A DNA stretch of 49,214 bases from Capsaspora owczarzaki ATCC 30864 (taxonomy: Eukaryota > Opisthokonta > Filasterea). Below the pieces are notes generated by a model. That model searched no databases. It was not told the origin of the DNA and saw only the letters and a list, made by a program, of their open reading frames with translations. A program made the position numbers and the translations under genes. Each line of letters starts with the position of its first letter. The stretch's first letter is position 1. Of the stretch, positions 40,064 through 49,214 are shown in pieces. Location: the NCBI RefSeq assembly GCF_000151315.2, contig NW_011887292.1, positions 1,562,541-1,611,754 on the forward strand. Direction: 5' to 3'.

Positions 40064-42817
40064 TTCGAGTAAGGAACAGAAAAGAGGAAGAAAAAGTGAA
40101 ATGGTTTTCGCTCAAGAGTTAGTTCCCATCCGAGTACGTTGCACGAGAGCTGTTGGGTACACCGGTATGTTCAAGGAGCAAATCTCAAAGATGTGGTGGT
40201 GGTGGTGGTGGTGGGGGGTGTGGGACGAGAAATTGAGGATTTGAGACAATTTGCGAGCTTTACCGTTTGATCTACCCAGTCTACAGTCCAGAGCGGCTCC
40301 ACTGCAGCCTCCAAATGACATCAACAAACAACCGACCAAAAGTCAAGTACTCGGACTGAGCACACTCACCCGACTCGCACAGAAGCGTGGACACGTCATT
40401 TCTCCCGAACGCAGCAGCTTTGATCTTTCAACGCGGACAACTGTGAGACGCTCGTCATCCGTCCCATCCCGTTCATGTTCGCCGCATCAATCCGTACGAG
40501 CAGTCTTGGCGCTGGACGTCAACGCAAAATCCCTACCCTCCACAAGTCGAATTGACAACAAGCAATTAAAATGACGCCTTGTGTGGTTTTGTTTATGTTT
40601 GATGGATTCGAATTCGATGCTTGTTGTTTGCCCTCAATGTCCTGCCCTCCTCATCGTTATTACTCGTCGTTTCAAGCAGTGACAAGAAAAAAAAAGGCCC
40701 CCCCCCCTTTCAACACAATGTTGCCACTCGCGCATTTTTGGCGCCTGGTCGAACGCAGGGATGGAAGGGCCAGCCAGCCCAATGACACCACCCAAAGATT
40801 TGATCCTTCCAATCTTCAGCAATCGATTTCCTTCCCACTAGCTGCCCGACGAAAGGGACACAGTACATCGCTTACTCAGCACATCTTGTACTCGGCAACG
40901 GTCTAATGCTGTTGCATGGTCCAAGATCTGTTCGGTATTTTCCATCCCAAACACAAAATAAAAACAAAAGTTCAGTTCTCCTTTTTTTTTTTTTTTTTTT
41001 TTTTCCGTCTTTTTCGTCGCTGCTTTTTGGTAATTTTTTTTTTTTTTTTTTTTTTGCTTTTGTGGTTTGAGATTCGTCCCGCTCCTTTGCTCTGTGGGGC
41101 GTCCTCGTCGCGCGCGTTCGCAACCCCGCATAGATCCCACACTAGTATCGGCGTTGAGCATCGGCGGGGAGGTCAGGCAGGGGAGTGGCACCCGAGGACG
41201 CGCTCGCGAAAAGAGCAGAAATTAAAAATGCATTTTTTTTTAGGTGTTGTGGATTTTTTTTTTTTTTTTTTGGGCTTCTTGTTGCACGTTGCCTTCCTTC
41301 GTGCTGCCAAGCCGCCCTGGGTGATCCCCTCTTCCAGTCTTGGCTTTTGAAATCGCGCTTTTGGCGCAGAGTCCATGCCGGTGGCGGGAGCGGGTGCAGC
41401 CCAGTTGGTGGTTTTTCGATTGGCAACCAACCACTCATGAAGAAGCAGCGCATCGAAGAGAAACAACACAAAACAAACAGTTTTTTTGAAAAGAAAGGGG
41501 CTCCTCCTTTCGCTTGGCCGAGTCTGTTCCTCGCGTTCTGCGCGTCACTCGTCTCATCGCTCGGGCTTATTGGTGCTTGATGTGGGGGTCAATCCATGTT
41601 GGAGTACTGGCACTCCTCTCGAAGTTGCAGAAGAGTGGAGGGGCTCTTTTTTTTTTTTTGTTTTTTTTTTTGTTTGATGATATTTATTTTTAAAAAGCAT
41701 TTTTTTTTTTTTTTTTGCGTTCAACCGCGTCACCTCGATCAATGCGTTTGTTTCACGTCGCTTTGGACTCTGATTTTCACCACACCCCGTGTGCTTGCAA
41801 TACTTCTCTCGGTTCTGCCCTCTTTTCTTTGGGGTGGAGCATGAAGAGCGTTGCGGTACCGTTGGTGATGTGAGAAATTGAATAGCAAAAAGAAAAAAAA
41901 TATAAAAAATAAAAAAATAAAAAAATGTCGAGATCCACAACACAACAATCAAAAGGCGCACAAAACGATTGCGGACCTTTGCTCCCACGCCAGGCTCGCG
42001 CCCTCGGGACCCAAAGCATGGGCGCTGTGATGCGATGCGATGCTTTCTGTCTCTTTGTGTGGAGCTGGATGTGGAGGCTGCATACTGAATCGACGCTTTG
42101 TTTTTCTCAAAACACACACACAAAAAAAAAAAAAAAGAAAAAAAAAAAAGAGCCACTCAAAGTCCATTGCAAAAAAAAAGAAGAAAAAAGCTTGCTTTTT
42201 TTGATTGCCGTGCCTCCATCATTCGCTTCGCTGGCTGTGCGTCGTCTGCATCCCTTCCTTCCTCTCTTCTTCTTGAACTCTTGTCCCCTTGCTCGGCGTG
42301 GACCCGTCCATTGCTTTCCTTTTCGAGTTTGTTGCCGGACAGGCAGGACGGGAGGGGTTTCTGTCACTATTTTCTGCTGGCTCGCTTTTGTGTTTTTTTT
42401 TTCTTCGTTCGTTGGCATGTTTGTGTAATCCAAAATAGCAGCTCGTCGACTTTGTATTTTTTTTTTGTTATTTTTCTTGTCCTTTTTTTTTTTCTTTCTT
42501 GGGTCGCTTTTCAAACTGCTCATCCTCTATCTCTTTCTTCATCTCACCTCAACTGCTCGCTTTAATCGCGTGCACGATCAAAAATAAGCCCATCTTGACT
42601 TTTAGATTTTTTTGTTTCCCCTCCCCTTTTTGCATCTTTTCACCTTTCCCCCTTCTGATCTCGCACTCACTTCTGGCCGCCTTCTTCTTCTATTCCTTTC
42701 TGATATCCTTGACAAACGACAGCATCCTTTGCATTCTCCGTCAGCGTTTCGACAAAACAGACCCACAGGCAAAAACAAACAACTTGCACTTTACCTTGTG
42801 TGTTTCCGAACAAAGCA
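40064..42817. other. Gene-poor, homopolymer-rich 2.75 kb stretch
   Basis: This lies between the divergent starts of bystin and G-beta. It contains a (GGT)n run near 40193-40215, many T runs of 10-22 (for example 40983-41004, 41036-41055, 41253-41270, 41700-41716), A runs near 42121-42150 and an AT-rich patch at 41880-41927. No exon, tRNA or snRNA was recognised. The last 400 bases are strongly pyrimidine-rich and probably form the G-beta promoter and 5' leader. Confidence 0.5.
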
Positions 42818-43849
42818 ATGGCCGACGAATACAACCAACTGAAGGCAACTGCCGAAGAGCTCAAGGCCAAGATCAAGGCCGATCGCGACTCAAAGAAGGA
42901 CACAACTCTGCTTGAGGCTGCCAGCGATGTTGCAGAGCTGCCGCGTCTTTCGATGCGCGTGCGGCGCTCGCTCCGCGGCCACCTGGCCAAAATCTACGCC
43001 ATGCACTGGTCGACCGACAACCGACACCTTGTCAGCGCTTCACAAGACGGCAAGCTGCTCGTCTGGGACGCGTACACGACAAACAAGATCCACGCCATTC
43101 CTCTGCGTTCCTCGTGGGTCATGACGTGCGCATATGCTCCATCTGGCAACTTTGTGGCGTGCGGTGGCCTTGACAACATTTGCTCAATCTACAACCTCAA
43201 GTCGCGCGAAGGCGTCGTCCGCGTCACCCGCGAGCTTGCCTCCCACACTGGGTATCTCTCCTGCTGCCGCTTCCTCTCGGACCGCGAGATTGTCACCTCG
43301 TCTGGCGACATGACGTGCGCTCTCTGGGACTGCGAAACTGGCCAACTGCGGACGTCCTTCCAGGGCCACGCTGGTGATGTTATGAGCTTGTCGCTTTCCC
43401 CCGACGCAAACCCCAACACATTTGTTTCCGGTGCCTGCGACGCACAGGCAAAAGTCTGGGATATCCGCGAAGGCCGAGCTGTTCAGACATTTACTGGCCA
43501 CGAGTCTGATATTAACGCTGTCCACTATTTCCCCTCGGGACAGGCTTTCGGTACCGGTTCGGACGACGCTACCTGCCGTCTCTTTGATCTCCGCGCTGAC
43601 GCCGAGCTCAACCAGTACACCCACGAGAACATCCTTTGCGGCATCACCTCTATTGGCTTCTCTCTCAGCGGTCGTCTCCTCTTTGCCGGTTATGACAACT
43701 TTGACTGCAACGTCTGGGACACCCTCAAGCGCACTCGCGTTGCCATTCTCCCCAGCCACGACAACCGTGTCAGCTGTCTTGGTGTCTCCTCGGACGGTCT
43801 TGCCCTGTGCACCGGCTCGTGGGATTCTCTCCTCAAGATCTGGAACTAA
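42818..43849 (+). CDS. Heterotrimeric G-protein beta subunit
   Basis: A single uninterrupted exon of 343 residues, the standard G-beta length (340-350). The N-terminal helix ([20 protein letters not shown]) is the coiled-coil partner of G-gamma. Seven WD40 blades follow. Typical segments are [87 protein letters not shown] and [14 protein letters not shown]. It ends [10 protein letters not shown], as in animal G-beta 1-4. It pairs with G-gamma to anchor and regulate G-alpha at the plasma membrane. It is the only clearly intronless conserved gene here besides the ER-lumen gene. Start 42818 is preferred because the coiled coil begins at once. Confidence 0.97.
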   Translation: MADEYNQLKATAEELKAKIKADRDSKKDTTLLEAASDVAELPRLSMRVRRSLRGHLAKIYAMHWSTDNRHLVSASQDGKLLVWDAYTTNKIHAIPLRSSWVMTCAYAPSGNFVACGGLDNICSIYNLKSREGVVRVTRELASHTGYLSCCRFLSDREIVTSSGDMTCALWDCETGQLRTSFQGHAGDVMSLSLSPDANPNTFVSGACDAQAKVWDIREGRAVQTFTGHESDINAVHYFPSGQAFGTGSDDATCRLFDLRADAELNQYTHENILCGITSIGFSLSGRLLFAGYDNFDCNVWDTLKRTRVAILPSHDNRVSCLGVSSDGLALCTGSWDSLLKIWN

Positions 43850-44424
43850 GCGACTGCTTAATTCTTTGTTTTTTTTTTTCCGTCTCATTCTGCTTTCCGT
43901 TTTTCCTTCTTGTCGCTTGTGGTTTGTGTAATTCCTGTGCTCTTTTCTGTCTTTTCTTCCACAAGAAGTTGTTCCTTTTCAGCTTTTCTTTCTTTTTTTT
44001 TTTCTTATTTTTTGCGTGAATGCCTTTTCTTTTCTCTTGCAATTTCTTTACGCTTTGTTTTTTCTTTTCTCCCCTTTTTGATTCAGCAAAAAATGTCTCA
44101 GCGTTTTAATTTTTTTGTATGTTCTCGTGTTCCTTGCTTGCGCATTGTGTTGTTTTATTCCTTCTGACCTCTAGTTGTTTTCTAGTGCAATGGTTGTTTG
44201 TTGACTGACTTGTAGGATTTCAGTAAAATGTTGTCTTCCTTCCTCCTTCTTGGCTTTGACTGTGACGTGTTCACCGCAGCCACCCCGAGGCAACTCTGCT
44301 GACCATACTCTTTGTTGCTCTTCAACCATGCCATATGCCATGCTGCTGCACTCGTACAAGTTGGAGGGGGTGTGAATGAATGAACTCTAGTCTTTTTTTT
44401 TTTTTTTTTTCAATTTTCTATCCA
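43850..44424. other. T-rich intergenic stretch between G-beta and PPT1
   Basis: The first 250 bases are T/C-rich, probably the G-beta 3' UTR. The rest has no coding or RNA signal. It ends with an 18-base T run (44393-44410) that lies 14 bases before the PPT1 ATG. Confidence 0.55.
44393..44410 (+). promoter_or_regulatory. T18 run before the PPT1 start codon
   Basis: A run of 18 T residues ends 14 bases upstream of the ATG at 44425, in the same position relative to the start as in several other plus-strand genes here. Confidence 0.4.
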
Positions 44425-46066
44425 ATGTTCAAGCTGTCACTCTGCTTGTTCGCCGCGCTCTGCTGCGCCACGGCTGCCTACGCTGCCCCGACGCCGGTCG
44501 TCATCTGGCACGGCATGGGTATGTTGCGATCAACGCGTCCCAGTCGCAGACGGGGAAAAGCGAGAGACAGAGGCGACGAGATAGAGAGCGCGTTTCGTTG
44601 TGATCGGAATCAGCCAAATGAGCCGTCGACGACCAGCTGACATCTGCATGGCCAACCGAGGTATCCCACGAGTGCTGACTGCAGTTGCTTGTCATCTACC
44701 CCCCTCTCTTTCAACATCTGCTTCTCGACAGGCGATTCCTGCTGCAACCCGCTGAGCATGGGCGCCATCAAGAAGCTCATTGAGCAGAACATCCCGAACG
44801 TTTACGTGCTCTCGCTCGAGATTGGCAACAACGTCGCGGAGGACGAGTAAGGGCGCTAGTCTTGTGTCACTTGCTCTTGTTGGTATCGTGTGTGTGTGGG
44901 TGTCTGGGTGGGTGAAGCGCGGCAGACGTGGATGAAGCCGCTTCGTACCCTCCCAGGGTTGGGTGTGGTGGAAACGGCTAATTCTTGGCGATGCGAAAAT
45001 TGACTTCTCACCTCGAGCGCGATTCGTCCCGTCACATCTCTTGTCCTCCTTTTTGCCGTGTTCTTGTAGAGCCAACGGTTTCCTCAAGAACGTCAACAAG
45101 CAGGTGAGCTTGCGACAACTAGACTTGGTTTTTAGTGTTGACCGATTTTTGTGACTCGTTTTTTTTAGCAAACGTTTTCTTTTTCTGTTTTCTCACGTCC
45201 CGTGTCCACGCCGCTGACTTTTCGGTGACTTCTGCGTCCTTTAGGTCGAAATGGTTTGCGAGAAGCTCGCCAACGACCCCAACCTGGCCAACGGCTTCCA
45301 CGGCATTGGTTTCTCCCAGGGCTCCCAGTTCCTGCGCGCCTACGTCCAGCGCTGCAACAAGCCCGCGATGAAGAACTTGGTCTCGGTTGGTGGTCAGCAC
45401 CAGGGTGTTTACGGTTTCCCCAAGTGCCCCGGCGCCAACTCGACCCTTTGCGAGGTGACTCGTCGCCTGCTCAACATTGGCGCCTACGTCGACTGGATCC
45501 AGGCCACTCTTGTCCAGGTAAAATTGATTTCTGTGGAAGCGTTGTTGCTTTCTGTTGTCGTTCGTTCGTTCGTTCGTTTGTTCGTTCGTTTGTTGCCGTT
45601 TTCAGTTGGTTGCTGATCTACCTCTGATTCTTCTTCGTTTCTTCCATGCTTCTCCCTTCTTCCTCCGACTTGCCCCTGCATGCAGGCCGAGTACTGGCAA
45701 GACCCCTTCAACCTGAAGGAGTACGAGGAGAAGAACATCTTCCTCGCCGACATTAACAACCAGAAGGGCACGATCAACCAGACGTACATTGACAACCTGA
45801 ACTCGCTCAACAAGATGGTCCTCGTCAAGTTCACCGAAGACACCATGGTTCAGCCCCGCGAGTCCGAGTGGTTTGGCTTCTACGCTCCTGGCCAGGACAA
45901 GCAGATCATCAGCATGAACCAGACCGACATCTACCAGCAAAACCTGCTTCCCCTGCGCACCATGGAGCAGGCTGGCAAGATTGATTTCCTCAGCGTCGTC
46001 GGCGATCACCTCCGTTTCACCGACGCGTGGTTTGTCTCGACCATCATCCCTTACCTTGCTCAGTAA
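44425..46066 (+). CDS. PPT1: Palmitoyl-protein thioesterase 1
   Basis: Five exons, 44425-44518, 44732-44846, 45070-45103, 45245-45517 and 45686-46066, give 298 residues (human 306). Residues 1-20 are a signal peptide ([20 protein letters not shown]). The enzyme core starts [16 protein letters not shown]. The catalytic Ser105 lies in [10 protein letters not shown]. The acidic residue is in [16 protein letters not shown] and the His in [30 protein letters not shown] is another family signature. It removes fatty acyl groups from cysteine thioesters of proteins in the lysosome. N-glycosylation sequons (NQT, NST) fit a lysosomal protein. Start choice is fixed by the signal peptide. Confidence 0.96.
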
Positions 46067-46330
46067 ACAATGTCCGCGCATTTTTGAACGGAGCCCTCGA
46101 GTCTCCCTGCATGTTGCTGCTGTATTTGCCGCGTTGATGTCTGCGGTTCCTCGCGGTTGTCGGTTGTAGTTCTTTGGCAGCCAATACAGTAAAGTACGGC
46201 GCAACACTGCAATTTCAGACCTCCCAAACAAAAAAAACCAAACAGAAAAAACAACAAAACAAAAAAAGGGGGTGCAATTTGCAAGTCTTTGTCACTATTC
46301 CATGTTCAGTTTTTGCATTGCCTTCTTCAG

Positions 46331-46492
46331 TGTACAATACAATGATGTTTTACAATGACTTTCAGAGATCCTTCCACGAAGATACGAGTAATGGGTTGAT
46401 GATGAGAGTGATGATAGGGAAACAAGAGACTTCACTTATACAAAGCGACGAGTGAACACACTCCAAATACAGATACACATCAATCCATAACA
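46331..46492 (-). repeat. Candidate 3' LTR of the Ty3/gypsy element
   Basis: On the minus strand a purine-rich tract (about 46493-46530) follows the pol stop and is succeeded by TGTTATGG at 46492. The segment can be closed at ...TGTACA (46331), giving TGT...ACA ends about 162 bases apart, with a TATAAG box inside. The matching LTR would lie outside the window, so the limits are tentative. Confidence 0.5.
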
Positions 46493-49214
46493 CTCCGCCT
46501 TTCTTTCCCCCCCTTTCGAGACATTCCCAAAGCACTAGCGCTTCTTGCGTTTGGCACTTTCCCGAGTAGGCTTGTTCGGGTTAGCCTTATGAAATGCCTC
46601 CGTCATTCGATGGTGTTCTCCAAACACCTCCCACGGCTCAACAGTCGGTTCCTCCACGCCTGTCCACTTGACCTTGTACCAGAGCGTTCCTTTGTCAATA
46701 AAAGAATCAACAATCTTTTCCGCTTGATAATACTTTTCGCCTTTCATGTGAATGGGACGAGGCTCGGACACTGGCCGGCCAGGTATGCCATCCGCCCCCA
46801 CGGCCTTGACCCGTGAAACATGGAAGCGAGGATGATGCTTCATGAACTTTGGCAGGCGAAGCAGCACGGTGTGCTTGTCCGCCTCGAGCACTTCGAACGG
46901 ACCAATGTACGTCGGGTTGAACTTCGTGGCCACCGTCTCGAGACGCAGCTGCCGCGTGTCCAGCCACACACTGTCGCCAACCTGGTACCCAGGGGCGGGA
47001 GTCCGGTGCTTGTCCACTTTGGCCGAACTGAGCTCATTCGCTCGGGCCAACTCCTTCCTGGTGTCCTCAACAATCGTACGAATGAGCGCGATGTGCTCAT
47101 CAACGTCCGACTCTCGTTCAGGAGGAGTAATTTTCCATGACGTCCGAGCTTCAAAGCCCTGGCTCGCCATGAACGGCGTCACCTTTGTGCTTGCGTTGAC
47201 CGACGAGTTCATGGCAATCTCGGCCCAGGGCAGCAACTCCACCCAATCGTCGTGACTGTGGTTCACGTAATTACGCAAAACCTGAGCCATCACTGCATGC
47301 TGTCGCTCAAGAGACCCGTTCGTGTTGGGGTGAAACGACGTTGACGCCCGCTGCCTAATGCCAAGCCCCTTGCAGATGCTGGTCATGTGCTCAGCTAGGA
47401 ACCGTGAATCACGATCGTGCAGCAGCGTGTTGGGCAGCCCATGGTACGCAAACACGCGATCCATGAGCGCCCTCGTCACCATCGCGCTACTGCTATCCTT
47501 GGAAAACGGGATGAGATGCACCTGCTTTGAAAGCAAGCACTGAGCAGTGAGCACCGCGTCGTGCTTGTGCCCACGGTAATCCTTCGACGGCACCAGATCC
47601 GTGACCAAGTCAATAGCCACATCCTGCCACACACCAGCAGGCACTTCGATCGATGCGTTCAGGCCAGCTTGCTTGAGATGCGACGGCTTGTTCTGCTGGC
47701 AGAGAGTGCAACCAGCCACGTACTTTTCGATGTACTCCATCATGTTGTGCCAAACATGCGTTTGCTTGACACGCAAATTCGTGCGGTGCTTGCCACCATG
47801 ACCCGCCCCCTTGGCATCGTGGCACTCGGCCACAACCAGTCGACGACAGTCACCTTCCGGGACGTAGATGCGCTTGCTCCCATCTCTCCAAAGGCCATCA
47901 GCCAGCGTGAGTCCGAGCAGCTTCTGCAACTTCTGGTCAGGGGGGCTGGTGCCAACTTGTGCGCGGATCTGATCCTCGATCGACACCTCCGCCGCCACCG
48001 CCTTCGCTGCGCTTTGACCTGCTCCAGCCGACGTGCTCGCCACTGTGGCTGCGGCCGCGACCGTGCTGTCCAGCTGACCCGGCGTGAACGCCTTGCGAGC
48101 GGCTTCGCCTCGCACACTGCCCTCAAAGTTTGGGTTGCGTGACAGGCAGTCTGCCAGAGGCTGCGACACACCAGCCGTGAACACAATCTTGAAATCGCAC
48201 TGGCTGAGCTCCTCGATCCATCGCGCCATCCGGTAGTTCCTGACCTCCAAGTTCTGGTAGTTCACCAAGTTCTTGTGATCCGACTTGAAAATCACCTTGT
48301 GCCTGGATCCCGTCAGCAGATGTCTCCAACGACGCACTGCCCGCACAATCGCCAACAGCTCCTTATCCGTCGTGCTGTAGTTCCGCTCCGCGCTTGACAG
48401 ACGCTTCGAGTAGTACCCCACCAGTTTGAGACCTTTCATGTCCGACGGATTGCCACCAGGCTTCATGTTGTAGAGCACCGCGCCCGTGCCAATGTCACTC
48501 GCATCAGCCTCGCACACAAATACTTCATCACGCCGCGGCAGCCGCAGCACCGGGGTGGACGTCACGACCTTCTTGATCCGTGAGAAAGCTTGCTGGCACT
48601 CCTCCGTCCAGACAAACTTGACGTCCTTCTTGAGCAACTGGTCCAGCGGCGCCCGCATGTCAGCAAATCCTTTGATCCAGCCGCTGATGTGCCCCACCGC
48701 GCCAATGAACGAGCGCACCTGCTTCCTCGTCTTGGGGACGGGGAAATCCAGCATGGCCTGCACAGCCGACTTCGTCGTCGAAATGCCTTGAGCGCTCAGC
48801 ACAAAGCCAAGCAGAGGCACTGCCGTTGCAAAGAACTCGCACTTGCTCAGCTTGAGTGGCAGCTGGAACTCGCGCACCCTACGCAGCACCGCGCGGGTGT
48901 TCTCGATCAGTTCCTCCTTGTTCTTGCCACCCACGATGATGTCGTCCTGATACGCCGCGACGCCCTTGAGCCCACGCAGCATGGCATCCATCAAACGCTG
49001 CATGGCCACGCTTCCGACTTTGATGCCGAAGGGTAGCACCGTCCACTTGAACACGCCACGGTGCGTCCTGAACGCCGTCGCGTTAATGGAGTCCTCGTCT
49101 GCAAGCCGAATACAGTTAAAGGCTTTAGAAACGTCGAGCTTGCAAAAGATCGTCATGCCCGCCATCGATTCCATGATATCCTCAACTGTTGGCAGATCGT
49201 GGACCTCAGACAGA
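46331..49214 (-). mobile_element. Ty3/gypsy LTR retrotransposon (chromovirus), partial in window
   Basis: This is the 3' part of a Ty3/gypsy element, continuing beyond the right edge. It comprises a long pol open frame (46535 to the window end), then a purine-rich tract and a candidate LTR. Domains in order along the minus strand are reverse transcriptase, RNase H, zinc-binding integrase with catalytic core, and a C-terminal chromodomain, which marks the chromovirus lineage. The part seen looks whole with no visible break, suggesting a young insertion. It lies about 265 bases downstream of the PPT1 stop and is convergent with it. Chromoviruses are known from fungi, plants, some animals and, to my knowledge, unicellular holozoans. 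Confidence 0.93.

Noticed and set aside
40251-40574. A 107-codon plus-strand frame upstream of bystin.
   Set aside because: No family resemblance, no clear splice partners, and its Ser/Arg-rich composition is expected by chance.
46574-48842. Plus-strand open frames opposite the retroelement pol gene.
   Set aside because: They are antisense shadows of the element's long frame and show no independent domains.

Overview
The window is nuclear DNA of a unicellular eukaryote. Most genes are cut by short spliceosomal introns (GT..AG, often about 60-250 bases, many with long T runs). Orthologues are of opisthokont, often animal-like, type: KICSTOR subunit KICS2, SETD6, DPP4, PPT1, a RalBP1-like RhoGAP and a nephrocystin-3-like STAND NTPase. 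Together with GC-rich coding sequence, dense gene packing and a chromodomain Ty3/gypsy element, this points to a unicellular holozoan such as the filasterean Capsaspora. That is an inference; no species marker was checked.

Layout: (1) 1-2607, the 3' part of a Gln/Gly/Ala-rich UBAP2/Lingerer-like protein. (2) 2921-4849, a nine-exon gene for a secreted L,D-transpeptidase (bacterial YkuD family) with a peptidoglycan-binding domain; a complete 5S rRNA gene lies in its third intron, on the same strand. (3) 5141-6490 (-), a J1-crystallin/ADP-ribosylglycohydrolase-like protein with a signal peptide and a C-terminal SDEL. (4) 7149-9313 (-), WDR76/Cmr1. (5) 9527-11778 (-), a SETD6/Rkm4-type lysine methyltransferase. 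(6) 11983-14743, a DPP4-type membrane peptidase. (7) 14744-17143, a gene-poor stretch. (8) 17144-18945, KICS2. (9) 19206-22067, cytosolic tryptophanyl-tRNA synthetase with three N-terminal zinc fingers. (10) 22301-23802 (-), BUD23 rRNA methyltransferase. (11) 24018-26419, RhoGAP. (12) 26555-33110, a multidomain STAND NTPase (BRCT-like, IPT, DUF4062, NACHT, TPR, polyPro/polyGln). (13) 33331-34514 (-), cysteine synthase. (14) 34715-37415, USP14. (15) 37548-40063 (-), bystin. (16) 40064-42817, a second gene-poor, homopolymer-rich stretch. (17) 42818-43849, an intronless G-protein beta subunit. (18) 44425-46066, palmitoyl-protein thioesterase 1. (19) 46331 to the window end (-), a Ty3/gypsy chromovirus with a candidate LTR.

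The genes do not form an operon-like pathway; most are housekeeping genes in mixed orientation with 130-260 base gaps. Three themes stand out. Translation and ribosome production is represented by 5S rRNA, WARS, BUD23, bystin and possibly the SETD6/Rkm4-like enzyme. Lysosome, ER and secretory functions are represented by DPP4, PPT1, the SDEL protein, the L,D-transpeptidase and KICSTOR. Ubiquitin-linked functions are USP14 and possibly the UBAP2-like protein. The most unusual items are the spliced L,D-transpeptidase with the nested 5S gene, the zinc-finger WARS, and the STAND NTPase architecture.
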